Assembly: GCA_023055505.1 (NCBI GenBank)
Contig: JALIRH010000001.1
Location: 12,085,467-12,149,466 of the forward strand
Origin: Callipepla californica brunnescens
Lineage: Eukaryota > Chordata > Aves > Galliformes > Odontophoridae
DNA length: 64,000 nt
Direction of reading: 5' to 3'
The notes beneath the pieces were generated by a model. The model was not told where the DNA came from and ran no database searches. It saw only the letters and a program-made list of their open reading frames with translations. Shown here one piece after another: positions 45,701 to 58,825 of the stretch (position 1 is the stretch's first letter; every line of letters starts with the position of its first letter). Both the position numbers and the translations under genes were made by a program.

Positions 45701-48700
45701 TTTTCAGCGTCTTCTGTTGCAAACGTTTTGTGTGAAAAAAAATCCATCATAGCTTACAGGCTTTAAGAGATTGTGTAAGCACAGTGGAATTCACTTAACC
45801 AGACCTATCATTATAAATTAACCATGCTTAGGAAATCTAAGCACCTGTAAATCCCAAACAGTACTTAACTCCAAAATATTATTAAGAAATTATAGGCTAA
45901 AATTCCTGTTTTAACAGCTGAATTTTAAGTACTTCAGCAAATATTGCCTTTTCACATTTCCTGTTCTTAATTACACATGATTCAATGGTACTTTATTATA
46001 AGACTAAACTCTGAGCAATATTTCTCAATGATAAACAAAACAGATATCCCACTTGTGCTATTGAGGGCAGATTTCTATGCGCTGCCAATTGGATAAATAA
46101 TTACCTGTTAGAACTCCTTTTCATTTACCTAATTTTAAAAGTTACTGTACAAAAGTCAGAGCATCATGTCTTAGAATAATTGGATAATTCTTACAGCAAA
46201 TGTTCATTAACCACTGAGGATTTTGTTGAGTCAATATCATACACATGCATTCTTTTTATTATGACTGTCTGTTTCTTTCATTCAATTAGGGCACACATAG
46301 AGTTCCCTAAAACAATGTACTCTGCATCTTATTACTGTTACTAAGAGTTCAGAATGGAGAACAATGAGTACAAATGCTCAAACTGAAAAATCTACTCAGT
46401 CAGAACTACCCGAGCCTCAACATTTCAGAATTTTCCTGTTTACAGTGCCTGAAATGCAAACATATGACTGACTAGTTTTGCTAACACATCATAAAGCAAA
46501 ATGAGGCCTCTTATAAACTGTTTTCGTGAATGCTTATCCTTTCTCATGTCTCCACCAATCTGTTTCACTACAGGTGGTCTTGGGTTCTTATGAAATAGAA
46601 ACAATTTAGCTCAAACATGGTTTTATGTGCACACAAACTAAAATAGTTGTTAATGATGATGTGAAACTAATTTGAAGTCATAGCCAGGGTAAATGAATCA
46701 CTGTTTTAGAGAAAGGCAATGATGATTTTATAGATGAGCTTTGAATTACAAATGAATTTTAATAGAAGATGTGAAAGCAGCTTGAAGTTAGAGAAATTGC
46801 AAAGGATATTTTGGTAGGCTTTTTTTATGACGAAGACAGGAAAGAAGCACAGTTTGGATGATTGTGAGTGTCTTTCAGACACACTGATGAATGCATTAAA
46901 GAAATCAAAGAGCAAGAGAGAAAGAGCTCTGTATTTAACTGTTTTTCTATGAAACATGACAAAAAACTACAGTTGCAATTAAACATACAGTTAAGCTTAC
47001 ATGTGCTGCATCCAAAAAGAGACTACTAGCATTCACCTTCCATCTTGCTTCATTTTGCTGGTTCATATCCAGATCTCAATATTTTCATCTAGACTAATTA
47101 TTTTGGCTTTATATTTTGCCATCGTTAGGTTTTTGATGTCTCCTTACTAGTATTGAACTCTTCTATTTATTTTACTAAGGAAACTATGATGTAATTAACT
47201 GATATTAATTTAGTGATCTTTAGAGTGTTCAAAGCTGAGGTACATAGGGTTTGAAAATAATATCAAAATTTAGGAAAAATAAATATTTTTGGATGGTTAC
47301 AAAAATCTCTTGAATACGAAAAACATATTCAGTCACAAGAATTACACCTTACTGTCTGCTCAATGGCTCCCTTATATACTGATATGCAAAAGCCTCCTTC
47401 AGTGAATTCATGAAAAAAGACCAAAAACTTTTTCTACCATATTCTCAGACTGCATAAAGTTTGCTGTAATCACAGACAGAACCAGGACCTTAATACCCAA
47501 GCTGAGGACCATGTCTACTCATCTGATTTACGTACAAAGGCTTTCTGACTTTCTAAGTTCCAACAACATGACAAACTTGTTCCAAGCCTTGTATTTATTT
47601 TGTGAAAGAAGCACAAATGTTATTTGAAAACTCAACACAAAATTAATACTACCACCATGTGACAAGAATAACATTCAAGGAAGAATATAGGAGAAAGATA
47701 TGTAGCAAAATGGGAACATGCATTAGAATGATGATTTTAAAAGAATAAAGCAGGTAAATGGACACCTGTGAAAAGGTAACGTGAGATTCAGCAGCTTTCC
47801 ACAGCCCAGCGAAGGTTATCAGACAATGATGCCAACTATGCAGAACAGGAAACACGTCCAATTAGTTTTACTTAGATTTTTCTCACACTGTGTTAATGTA
47901 CTTCACATGAGCTCTGGCTCTCATCTGACACTAGAATGGATGAAAGTCCCAATACAGTAGAATTTGAATTCAGATTGGTTTTAGTGGACATTTAAGAATT
48001 GCTGTGCTGGTTTTGGTGAATGCAATTCCTTGGATTTAGGAGGTGAATCCCACACTGCCCTGGCAATTTACTTCCATAGTGGTATACTGTGCTTCTACTA
48101 TCCTTTTTAATTGTCTGACCGAAGGGTGTTTGCTCATTGAAACAGTCCCATGCCTATGGAAATTACAGACCAAATATAGCAAATTCTTCTATATATTGCT
48201 TGGTGTGGTCAATCCAGGAGCACTTTGTTTTGTATTTGAGAAGCAATCTGAGCTTCTCCTCTGTCATTAAACCTTTTTTTTTTTTTAGATAACTATGGTA
48301 GGAGAAACCCACAGGCAGAAATCAAGCCAAAAAACAGTGAAGAACTCTGTGCAGGGCAAAACATGATCAGAAATGGAGAAGAAAATGTTAACTGGAAGAC
48401 AATTATTTTTGTATTTGTCCATATAGAAGTTATGTCAGACTCTATCAAAATGTCATTGTTAATTAATATTTTCTTACCTAGACAATACACTGTAAAAAAT
48501 CTTTATAACAATTAATTACTTACTTTCTGGATACTTGTATCCTCAGTAATGTACCTGAGCCTCAGATCAGAGCTCTCTCTCAACAGTTTTATAGTCATAG
48601 CATGCCTATTAAGGCGACCTTGTATTTCCAAGCAATCACCTTAGAAGCTTCACTATAAGAAAAGAATGTGCAAGAAGACTTGGTAAGATTAGTGTGCACA

Positions 48701-48947
48701 AGCAATGCCATGCATTAGGTATGCAGAAGAAGAAACCAAACTTGCATGTAAAGTGTGAGACAAACTGTAATGATACAAATCACTTCTCTCTTTTCTGTGC
48801 TTAGACACTCCTTGCAGGTCTCATTGATAACCACGTACATTGCAGGTCTTGAAATTCCACTGGTATGACCTAAGTTTTATGTGAAATGACAGTGTACAAC
48901 TGTGACTGCACAGAAGGCTAAATTATTGATAGTGGATTTTGTTTCTA

Positions 48948-49454
<507 letters not shown>

Positions 49455-49639
49455 TCAATTCAGTTTGCCTCTCTTGCATCAGTTTGTCCTTTCCCAACAG
49501 AAGGGATAAAACAAAGGCTAAGGGGCGAGGAGGAAGAATGGGAAAAGGAAAATATTCACAGTTCTGAAACATCAAAAGGCAAGATTTATTCTTATCTATC
49601 AAGATTCATTGTCATTTAGAGACCCAGCTTAGGAGGGGA

Positions 49640-49935
49640 TGGGCTCTTAAGCAGAGACTGTTGTGACAGGACAAAAGGAAATGGTTTCAAACTAAATGAA
49701 GGGAGATCTAGATTGGATATAAGAAAAAAGTTTTACACAATATGTGCGGTGAGGCACTGGAACAGGTTGTCCAAAGAGGTGGTGAATACCCAGTCCCTGG
49801 AGGTACTCAAGGTCAGTCTGAATGGGGGCTCTGAGAACCCTGATATAACTATGGATGACCCTATTCACTGCAGGGGAACTGTACTTGATGATCTTTAAGG
49901 ATCCCTCCTGATTAAATGATTCCATGATTCTATTC
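49640..49935 (+). mobile_element. CR1 LINE 3' fragment
   Basis: Plus-oriented CR1: GGAAATGGTTTCAAACTAAA, AGATTGGATATAAGAAAAAA, CCCTGGAGGTACTCAAGGTC, and the tail TGATTCCATGATTCT. It belongs to the same CR1 group as the copy at 53.2-53.9 kb, since both share CTCTGAG..CCCTGATATAACT and CATTGCAGGGGAA-like words. It is inserted antisense to CPED1. Confidence 0.92.
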
Positions 49936-51763
49936 TGATTCTCATCTAAAAGTTGAGTATAAGACCATAGCCTCTGGATAGAAAAATAAGGCAAAAGAGA
50001 GGATGGCTTTCCCTCAGCATTACTCCTTTCTTAATTTTGTGAGAATTCAGAAAACCATCCTGAGCAACACATATGCATTTCAGATGGTTAAAGTTAGCTG
50101 AATAATCTGTGTGACCGAACCTCCATTTTCAAATGTGATTTTGCAGTTAAGGTGTGCAAAGTGGGATTGTCAAAAGTCTGTGAGTTTCAGACATCTGACA
50201 CAAAATGTCTGTAGTTTGGGTCTCTAAAGCTGTTTAATTCCAAAATCCTACTGGAAGTCAGAGGGACTTAGCTTCTCAACAGAGACAGAAAACTTTTGAG
50301 TTGTCGTTATATTCAGATCCACTCTGAAAATAGTCCTTTTTCTTGTGATGTCCTGACAAAAGCTCCCCATGTCCAAGCAGCTGTGCCAGCAAAACTTGCT
50401 TTTCCCTGATTAAAGGAGTTAAACAAGAAAAAGCAGACGCCTCCAGATTCTTCTGTCAAAGCTATCAAGCCTTCTCAGCATGCTTTGGTTTCTCCTTGCA
50501 GCCCAGCGAATGGCTCCAGCAGCAGATGTCTGCAGAGCAGGCCTGCAGTCACTCCTACTGGACAGGAGCACCAGCCTGGCGTGCTTCTTGGCTTTTGTTA
50601 CACTGCTGCTGCACAAGAAGGCTCAGCACAGCACAAGGCCACTGTTTATCAGTGTTTATCAGGCCAGGACAGAGTGGGAGGCTGAGAGAACCAAGCCTGC
50701 AGAATAGCAGAGGCCCTGAGCTGTCAGCTGCTACCTCAGGAGCAAGGCCATCTCTATGAGGCACCCTGTGCTTGAACTGCTGTAAAGTCCTAAGCAGATG
50801 TTTTGGTAAGTAGCAGATAAAAGAGACCTCTTAAATAAAACTATCAAGGATGAAACTATCAGGAACCTGCACTGACACATCTGAGGGCAGAAAGTATCTC
50901 ACAGTGCTATGGCAGCTGCTGAGCCTGCCCCTCTGCAGCTGCTTCTGCCCCACACAGGACACATCCATGGCCAGCTATACCTACAGTGTACATGATGGCA
51001 GGCTGGAACTAAATGACAGCTGAATACTGCCATTATCACACTGTGCATCAGCACTTCTAGCTCCTGCAAGCAGCCATGGGGCATGTGCCCTGCTGCAGCA
51101 TGGCATGGGGAAAGGAAGGAAGGAGGGACAGCTCCAGGCCATGGTGTGTAAGCATGGAGGTAGAGCTGCTAAGTGCTCCTCACACAGTGCAGTTTTCAGT
51201 TTGTGTTCCTTCTGACCTAAACACTGAGCTGTTGGTCCTTAAAGACAAACGCTCCCCACATGTTGTAACTGAGGACTGCTTAAAGTTGTACATTCATTTG
51301 GATAGGAAAGTAGTGTAGTTGCAAACATGTGACTTACTTGGGAGATGAGAGATCTGACAGTTGGTCTCTGGGTGATGTGCAATTTTTGTCTAGGCATTAA
51401 AGTGAATATTTACCCAAAGCTACAAAGTGATGACCCAAGTTTCGGAGCAAGGCACGCTCTTCCAACATGGCAAAGATTTCTCTGGGCAGTGGTGGATCAT
51501 GTTCCCTCAGCACTCCCCTCATTCCCATTCTGCAATCTGTGGTGAAATGGCCATTCCCAGTTTCACAGCAGTCATATGAAAAGAGTGAAAAGTGCCAGGA
51601 CTCAGCACAGTAGAAGGTACCATGCCAGTGCCTTCTATCGCCTTATACTGTCTGAATAACAGAGTAGGGACAGAACGGATGGTTGGTTTGAGGTCTGGAA
51701 TCAGAGACTACCAATGCTGTCCAGTTCTTCAAAAATGATCTACAGTGGTTTGGGGCAGTGGTT

Positions 51764-51769
<6 letters not shown>

Positions 51770-51794
<25 letters not shown>
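51770..51794. repeat. Poly-A tract (25 A)
   Basis: The longest homopolymer in the window, followed by GAAAAC. No retrotransposon body was recognised in front of it. Confidence 0.9.
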
Positions 51795-53221
51795 GAAAAC
51801 TGGCAGTTTTTCCTGACATTGTAATTTGTCTTTCAAATCAATTTCATAGAAGTTCTGGCAATGAGTATAACATTTGAGATCCCACATTTTATGGAACATT
51901 CTGCTTAACACTGTACACATTTATGAGCTGATCTGGTTTTAGGTAATAATCTAGAAAAATAGAACTAAATAAAATGAATATTGAGGAACTGAAACATACG
52001 AATGCCAAAGTTAAAACTTTGGCAACTGAAAGCGATAAGGTACCTTTTGAAAAGATTCTTTAAAATAACTTCTGTTCAATAATAAAGTATATAAAGAAAA
52101 AACAAGATTTTTTCAGTATATGCTGAAGACGAGTGGCAAAAAAAAAAAAAAAGAGGACAATGATCTATAATGGCAAACTTCTGTTTATAGGAAGCACTGG
52201 CATTTTGTGCTAGCAGATGCAGTTGCTATACTTACGTAGATTGTTAAAGTTATGCAAAAATATATATATTCCCATTGTAATTTCACAACAGCAGCACACA
52301 AATGTAATTTTATTAAAAAATAAATCTCATATATAAAAATAGAAAACAAGTAAATTAAAAATTGCAATGGATCAGTATTAGTTTGGAAGATAAGATTATT
52401 TTCTATTCAAACTATAAGGCATGGATTTTTTTTCTGAGTGTAGCAGCGCATGAGGTAGCTTTCAGCATAAATTCAATTATTCTGGTTTATGCTGCTTCAG
52501 CTAAGAGCCAGCACTTGTTCTACTGCACAAAAACAAGTTCACCAAGAATTCATTGGAGGATAGAGAGAGAAATCTGCTGTGAGGCTAAGTTTATTATATG
52601 GTAAATACAAAGTTTTAGGAAAGCTGTAATTGGAAAGAGTGAATATAAACTTGCTTTTGGGCTCATTAAAGAGGCTTATCAATTGCATGCATAAATCTCT
52701 TGTTTAGGATATGAGATTAAACATTGCCAGTACTCCCAAAGCTGCTCTCCTAAAACTTGATGCGAAAACAAACATGATTTTTAAAAATTATTCAGGACTA
52801 TTTACCTTGTATTTAAAAAGCAAGCAAATGCTAACCCAAAGTCAAAAAGTTATAACCAATAAAGTCTGAATTCTACTGCTTTTTTTTTATTTCTGGATGA
52901 AGCTTTTGGCCTCTTTTATTTTCACTCATCTTTTCCCACTGCCAGAGCCACAAATACACAGATACTGCATTCAAGATCAAAGCCAAACAATTACCCATAG
53001 AAAAACAACAACATCAACAACAAACTGAAAAATCAAATTCAAATTTAAGGGTTTAATTGAAGTGAAACTAAAAATAGATTGCTGATTTATGATTAGTTCA
53101 CTTTTACATTTGGGATCTAATCAGAATCTTAAGACTTCTTAAAGATGTTTTATCTAGGACTAGGTTATGGAAACATCTTTTGCCTTGCAACTGTACTGTG
53201 GTAACCCCTGTTATCAATACA

Positions 53222-53945
53222 AGCTGGGGGATGTATGAAGAGAGCACAGTCCTGCCGAAAAGGACATGAGGGTAATAGTGCATGGCAAGCTGAATATGAA
53301 CCAGTAACATGCCCTCACTGCCCAGAAAGTCATCTGGATCCTGGACTGCATCAAATGAAGCAGGGCCAGCAGGGTGAGGGAGGTAATCCTGCCCCTGTAC
53401 TAAGTGCTGGTGAGACCTCACCTGAGATGTGGAGTCCTCAATACAGGAGAGATGTAGACCTGTTGGAGAGTGTACAGAGGAGGGACAAAAAAAGGACCCA
53501 GTTGATGGAACACCTCTCCTACGAAGACAGGCTGAAAGAGCTGGGGCTGTTCAGACTGGAGAAGAGAAGGCCCTGGGGATACCTAAAAGGGGCCTTTCAG
53601 TATCTAAATGGACGCTGCAAGAAAGAAGGCAACAGACTCTCTCTCAGTCTGTCGTGATAGGGCAAGGAGAATTGATTTCAAACTAAAAGAGAGAAGTCTT
53701 AGATTGGATATAAGAAAAAAAGTTTTTTTACAATAATAAGGGTAGTGAAGAACTGCAACAAGTTTCCCAGAGAGGTAGTGAGTGCCCAGTCTCTACAGAC
53801 ACTCAAGGTCAGGATGGACGGAGCTCTGAGCACCCTGATATAACTGTGGATGTCTCTGTTCATTGCAGGGGAATTGTACTAGATGATTTTTAAGGGTCTC
53901 TTCCAACTCAAACAGTTCTATGATTCTATGGATCTGTGATTCTGT
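53222..53945 (+). mobile_element. CR1 LINE fragment (about 720 bp, longest in the window)
   Basis: It starts inside the C-terminal ORF2 region (GGACATGAGGGTAATAGTGC, then GCTGGTGAGACCTCACCTGA), passes through GACAGGCTGAAAGAGCTGGG and AGATTGGATATAAG, and ends with repeated tail octamers (TGATTCTATGGATCTGTGAT). The frames are broken by small indels, so it is inactive. The 140- and 85-residue open frames inside it are CR1 remnants. Confidence 0.95.
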
Positions 53946-55210
53946 GTATTAGAATAATGTTCACTGTCAGGACTGGGATAATACTTAGTTATAAATTTTG
54001 AGTGGTTTTGCACAGAAAGCCATGCTTTCCAGTTCCAGTTTGAATAAGTGACATGTATTAAAACTATACAATCACTTCTTCCTGGACACTGTACATCCCA
54101 GTTCTAGGCTCGTTTGATGTGTCTTGGCAATTTTAAAAGTTAAAATGATTCCTTCCTTTTTTAAAGACTTGTCCTTGCATTTCCTGAAGTGGTTTCCATT
54201 TTAAATGTGTATGCTATTTGCAGTAAATCTTTAAATGTATTTTATATTCAGCTCCACTTAGCTAGACAAGGTATTCAAAAGAAGTGTATTATATATCACT
54301 AGAAACAGGCTGTCTGCCCCAAAAGGACTCCTCTGTCAATTTGATTTGGGCTTTCTAGTCAGGACTTTTACGTCCTATACATGGTAATGTAGTCTGCATT
54401 GTGTTTGTTTATGACTCACAACTTGCTGTGTGATTACAATATGCTGCCAGGTATAGTGATATCTTCTTTGTGTGTTCCCTTCATTTAACATTGAGAAAAA
54501 TAATGTATCTCCCTATTTTCTCATACCAACTGATTTATTCAGGCACTCATGCATTCCTGTTACTATGCAATGATTGTTCACTGAGTTTGTGCAAGTTCAC
54601 TGCTGTGAGAAGCTGCTCATATCTATGGGAAGGAAAAAAAACACATTTGTGTGATAGAGACATGGAAGGTCAGGCTTATTTTTAATTTACCTAACAAAGA
54701 ATTGAACAAATTCTTTGTCCAGTCCAAAATAATTTTCTAATCCTAAAGCAACTTAATCTGGGCATAGGACTGCATACTCTACTAGAGTGGATTTCTTGTA
54801 TTTGTTAAAGTACTCTTGTATAAATTTTCATGCAGTTGTAACCTAAAGATGAATACCTGTCTGCCATTCTACCCTCACTAATCCAAAGGGATACCTCAAT
54901 CATATTGGTTGCTGTATAATTATTACTTTAACAAAAAGCATTTCAGTCACAGTGTGTGATTTGTCCATGTCAGTATTTAAAGTATTGGTATATGTAAAAG
55001 CACACTTTAATTTTGGAATTGCTATTTGTTGGTTTTCAGTACAGAAGTATAAAATTAAAGTGGGTCTAAACACGAGCTACCTGACAATAACAGAAGTAGT
55101 GGTGGATCACTGATAACAAATTAATCAAACTAAAAATTGTCACAAAGTAATCGATTCTAAAAATTGTCAACAGTTACAACTGATTAGTTATAACCATTGT
55201 GTGAAGTTTA

Positions 55211-55477
<267 letters not shown>

Positions 55478-56010
55478 TCAGTGACATGTAAGGAACAACA
55501 GTATTTGGGGTTTGTTCTGCAGTTCATTCACACATAGATCTCTAATGCATTTCTTACCACAACATTTAATTTTTTTTTCCATTCAAACAATGGTTTAGTA
55601 ATAATCTCAATCCACAGTCAGCATACAAGACACTACATTTGCTAAACATAAAAGAAAACATACATTTAAATAATAACATTTTGTTTTTACTCATCAAGCA
55701 ATCTCTGTTTATTCACCCACAGCAATTTTGTATGCATATCTGCAGTCATGTGGAACATATTTCTCTGCTGAAATATCTCAAACTCATTTGAGGAGATACA
55801 GGTACATAAAGAAAAATTCAGAAAAAGAGAGAGAAAAAAGAAAAATTGCAAGGGGAAAATGTCTGAGCTAATGGAAAGGTTACAAAAACATACTACAGAT
55901 GAAGAAGGATTTAATATACCTATGCATATAATCTTCTGTATGGACATTCAGGTGAGATGCATTCCATAGTAAACTTCAGATACTACCATGAGGGTAAAAT
56001 AAATAATGAT

Positions 56011-56292
56011 CGTAGAATCATAACATTGTAGAATCATAGAACAGTTTGGGTTGGAAGGGACCTGTAAGATCATTTAGTTCCACCTCCCCTGCTATAGGCA
56101 GGGACACCTTACTCTAAACCAGGCTGTTGAAAGCCCAATCCAGCCTGGCCTTGAATGCTTCAAGGGAGGAATAGTCCCTCCCCAGCTCTCCTGCAGACCC
56201 CCAACAAGTATAGGAAGGCCACAGTGAGGTCCCCCTGGAGCCTTTCCTTCTCCAGGCTGAAGAGCCCAGCACACTCAGCCTGTCCCTGATAT
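56011..56292 (-). mobile_element. CR1 LINE 3' fragment
   Basis: Reversed CR1 with two tail-like repeats at the left (TAGAATCATAACATTG and TAGAATCATAGAAC), then GTTTGGGTTGGAAGGGACCT and CCTTCTCCAGGCTGAAGAGC. Confidence 0.93.
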
Positions 56293-58025
56293 CTTAAATA
56301 TCACTGGAGTACAGTGATTCCTCACCAAAAGTTCCAGCATATGTGAGTTCTTACATTTTAAATAGTATCTTATATCAATGTTGTGCCTGATGATATAAAT
56401 GTTCACCGATGATATAAATGACATTTCAGAATTTGTGACGTGGGGCAGTTCTTTTACTAATTACTTATTTGATTTTCTAGTAAAAAATAATGTAAAAAAA
56501 TCCTCCGATTGACTTTAAAGGGCTTATGTCATCTCTGTGTGCAAAATGTCAGAAAAACAGCAAAATATCTGTGGGTCTCTTTGTATAATTGTCTTCTTTT
56601 ATGCTCTGTAATAATAGTCTATAACTAAGGAAAGCTATGACAAAATGAATGACACAGTGACTTCTAGTGTCAAACTGTGATCTTGCCTTGGAGCCTCGAG
56701 GTCTGGACACATTGGACAGATATTTGACAGTATTACTTCAACTAACATTAACACCAGAAAGTTCCTACTTTGCAGTAAAACAATTTCCACAGGACTTCAC
56801 AAGAAAGCCCCAAATTCCTGAATGAGCTGCTATTGCTCTCAACACAGTGCCATAAAATAATCTAACAGGGATTTTCTTGTTCATATGTCTGCACATGTTA
56901 TGTGTTTAAGCAATCAAAAATTGACTTTAATTGCATTCCTTGGGAGATATCTTTAACAGAAGGTTCACATGGCTTGTTTATTAATAAATAAATCAATTTG
57001 CAAGCCACATTTTGTCACTGATTTGACCTGGTGTGTTTTCAAATCACACAAGCCACAAGACCAAAAGGACAGTGCTTGTGCTTAATATATAATTCTAGGA
57101 TCACTGAGAGACTGTGAATCCCTGAAAAAAGCATTTCTTTCAGCTTCACTTTTGTAGGCTATCAGTCCCTTATCATCACTGACATGCTTGATTTAATGGG
57201 CAAAACTAATCTGTGGCAGACACAGACTCAGTGCAGATGAACCACTACACAGTGCACTGGGGCTTTGCTAACAGCTTTCAGATTTTTCAAGTTTTCTTGA
57301 GGTGCTGCAGTGGCATGACATCCTTCTTGACTTGCCCAAAGATTAAACATCTTGACATCTTGTGATCTTATGTTTACAAATGATCACTCATGGCAAAGAT
57401 GAGAGCCAGACACATTAACTTAGGTGATAGTTCTTACTGTGTCTGCTCTCCCTTCTTTTTTGAAGAGCAGACAAAAAGGCCCTGAAATGTCTGGGTTAGA
57501 ATTAATAGAAAACTTCCCCTGTATTATATACTTCAGTGCTCAGCTAGAATTCACTCTTCATGGGACTGGTTTGGTGTTTTACTAGTAAACTTCTACAGAA
57601 GATTTGCTGAAAACTAATACATAAACAAAGAATAAAGCCTTCTAATGTACATCCAGAAACCTTTCAGTCAAAACCAGTTGATACTTAGGGAGCATTTCTG
57701 AAGTCCATCTGCTGTGTGAAGAGAATTATTTCTCTCCAGAGCATGCTACAATGAACTTGATTCTTCATAATGGGTGTGTTTTAGCCTTTTCTAAATCTTT
57801 CTCAAATAACTTTCTTGGAGCTGTCAGTGTGCATTATTTCATTTGTTTATAATTTAACGGGACTTAACAATGATTTTGGTTAGCTCAATATAACTCAAAT
57901 AATTCAATAACTGTACTGTATTTCTTCTCAATTATATGTAGACATACACATACATACATAGTTTCACTCTGGTGTGCATTAAGTAAATTAAAAAAAAACT
58001 CCACTTGTTTTAATATTATAAGTAC

Positions 58026-58050
58026 ATATATATATATATGTGAGAGAGAG
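58026..58050. repeat. AT then GA dinucleotide microsatellite
   Basis: A run of AT is followed within a few bases by a run of GA. Confidence 0.85.
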
Positions 58051-58800
58051 AACCATAGCACTGTAATGATCCACAGTCACACAATATCACAGAATGCATG
58101 TCATATTTAAATACTGTTGTAGTTGCAATTATGCTTTAGATTAAGATATTGACCTTCAGTACTAATAGATTTTTGCTTGATGTTGTATTTTTTAGCACCA
58201 CTGTTCTAATGAAAGTATAATTTATCTATAATTGCAGTAACTGCCTACATATTAACCCCATATTAACTGGAAGGAATTGAAAGAAGAGAAGGTAAGAAGC
58301 CCATAACTTTTCTGATAAAACCTATATCAAATTGTTCTTCTGTGTTCTTTTTAACTGTCAGTGTCCCAGCAGAGTGACAGTGCACCATATAAAGAAAAGG
58401 AAGTATATTTTAACATTTTCAGCTAATATTACATGACAGCTCTGCCTTTTATAAGAAGGTAAGATTCTCAGAACCTTTCTGGAATAACTCAACTCTGTCT
58501 AATCAAAGGTGTTGCTAAACCTATCAATTTCTCTGAAAATAGGCAAGTTAATGAATTGAATGCTTTGGAAACTCTCACCCAAGATACCTCTATGTAGACT
58601 CCATGTCTAGCTTTTTCAGCATTCTTTCTGCATTTACGTTAAAACTCTTAGTGATCAGTGGGAATGGTGGGCTCAAGACATTGAAAAACAGGCCAGCTTT
58701 GCTTAGGTACTCATGCCTGAGACCGCACCCACCCAACGCGCTGAAGACCACATCTACTAATGAAGACCAAGTAAGAATTAGCATATCAGTGTTTTAAAGA

Positions 58801-58825
58801 ATAAATAGATAAATAGATAAATAAA
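58801..58825. repeat. ATAAATAG tandem tract
   Basis: About three units of an AAATAGAT octamer. Confidence 0.8.

Noticed and set aside
48490..48560. 31 bp exon-like piece (GGCTCAG acceptor, CAGAAA|GTAAGT donor) in a CPED1 intron
   Set aside because: 31 bp is not a multiple of three while the flanking exons join in phase 0, so inclusion would break the frame. It is likely a chance match.
53235..53686. 140- and 85-residue plus-strand open frames
   Set aside because: They lie wholly inside a CR1 LINE fragment and are interrupted remnants of it.
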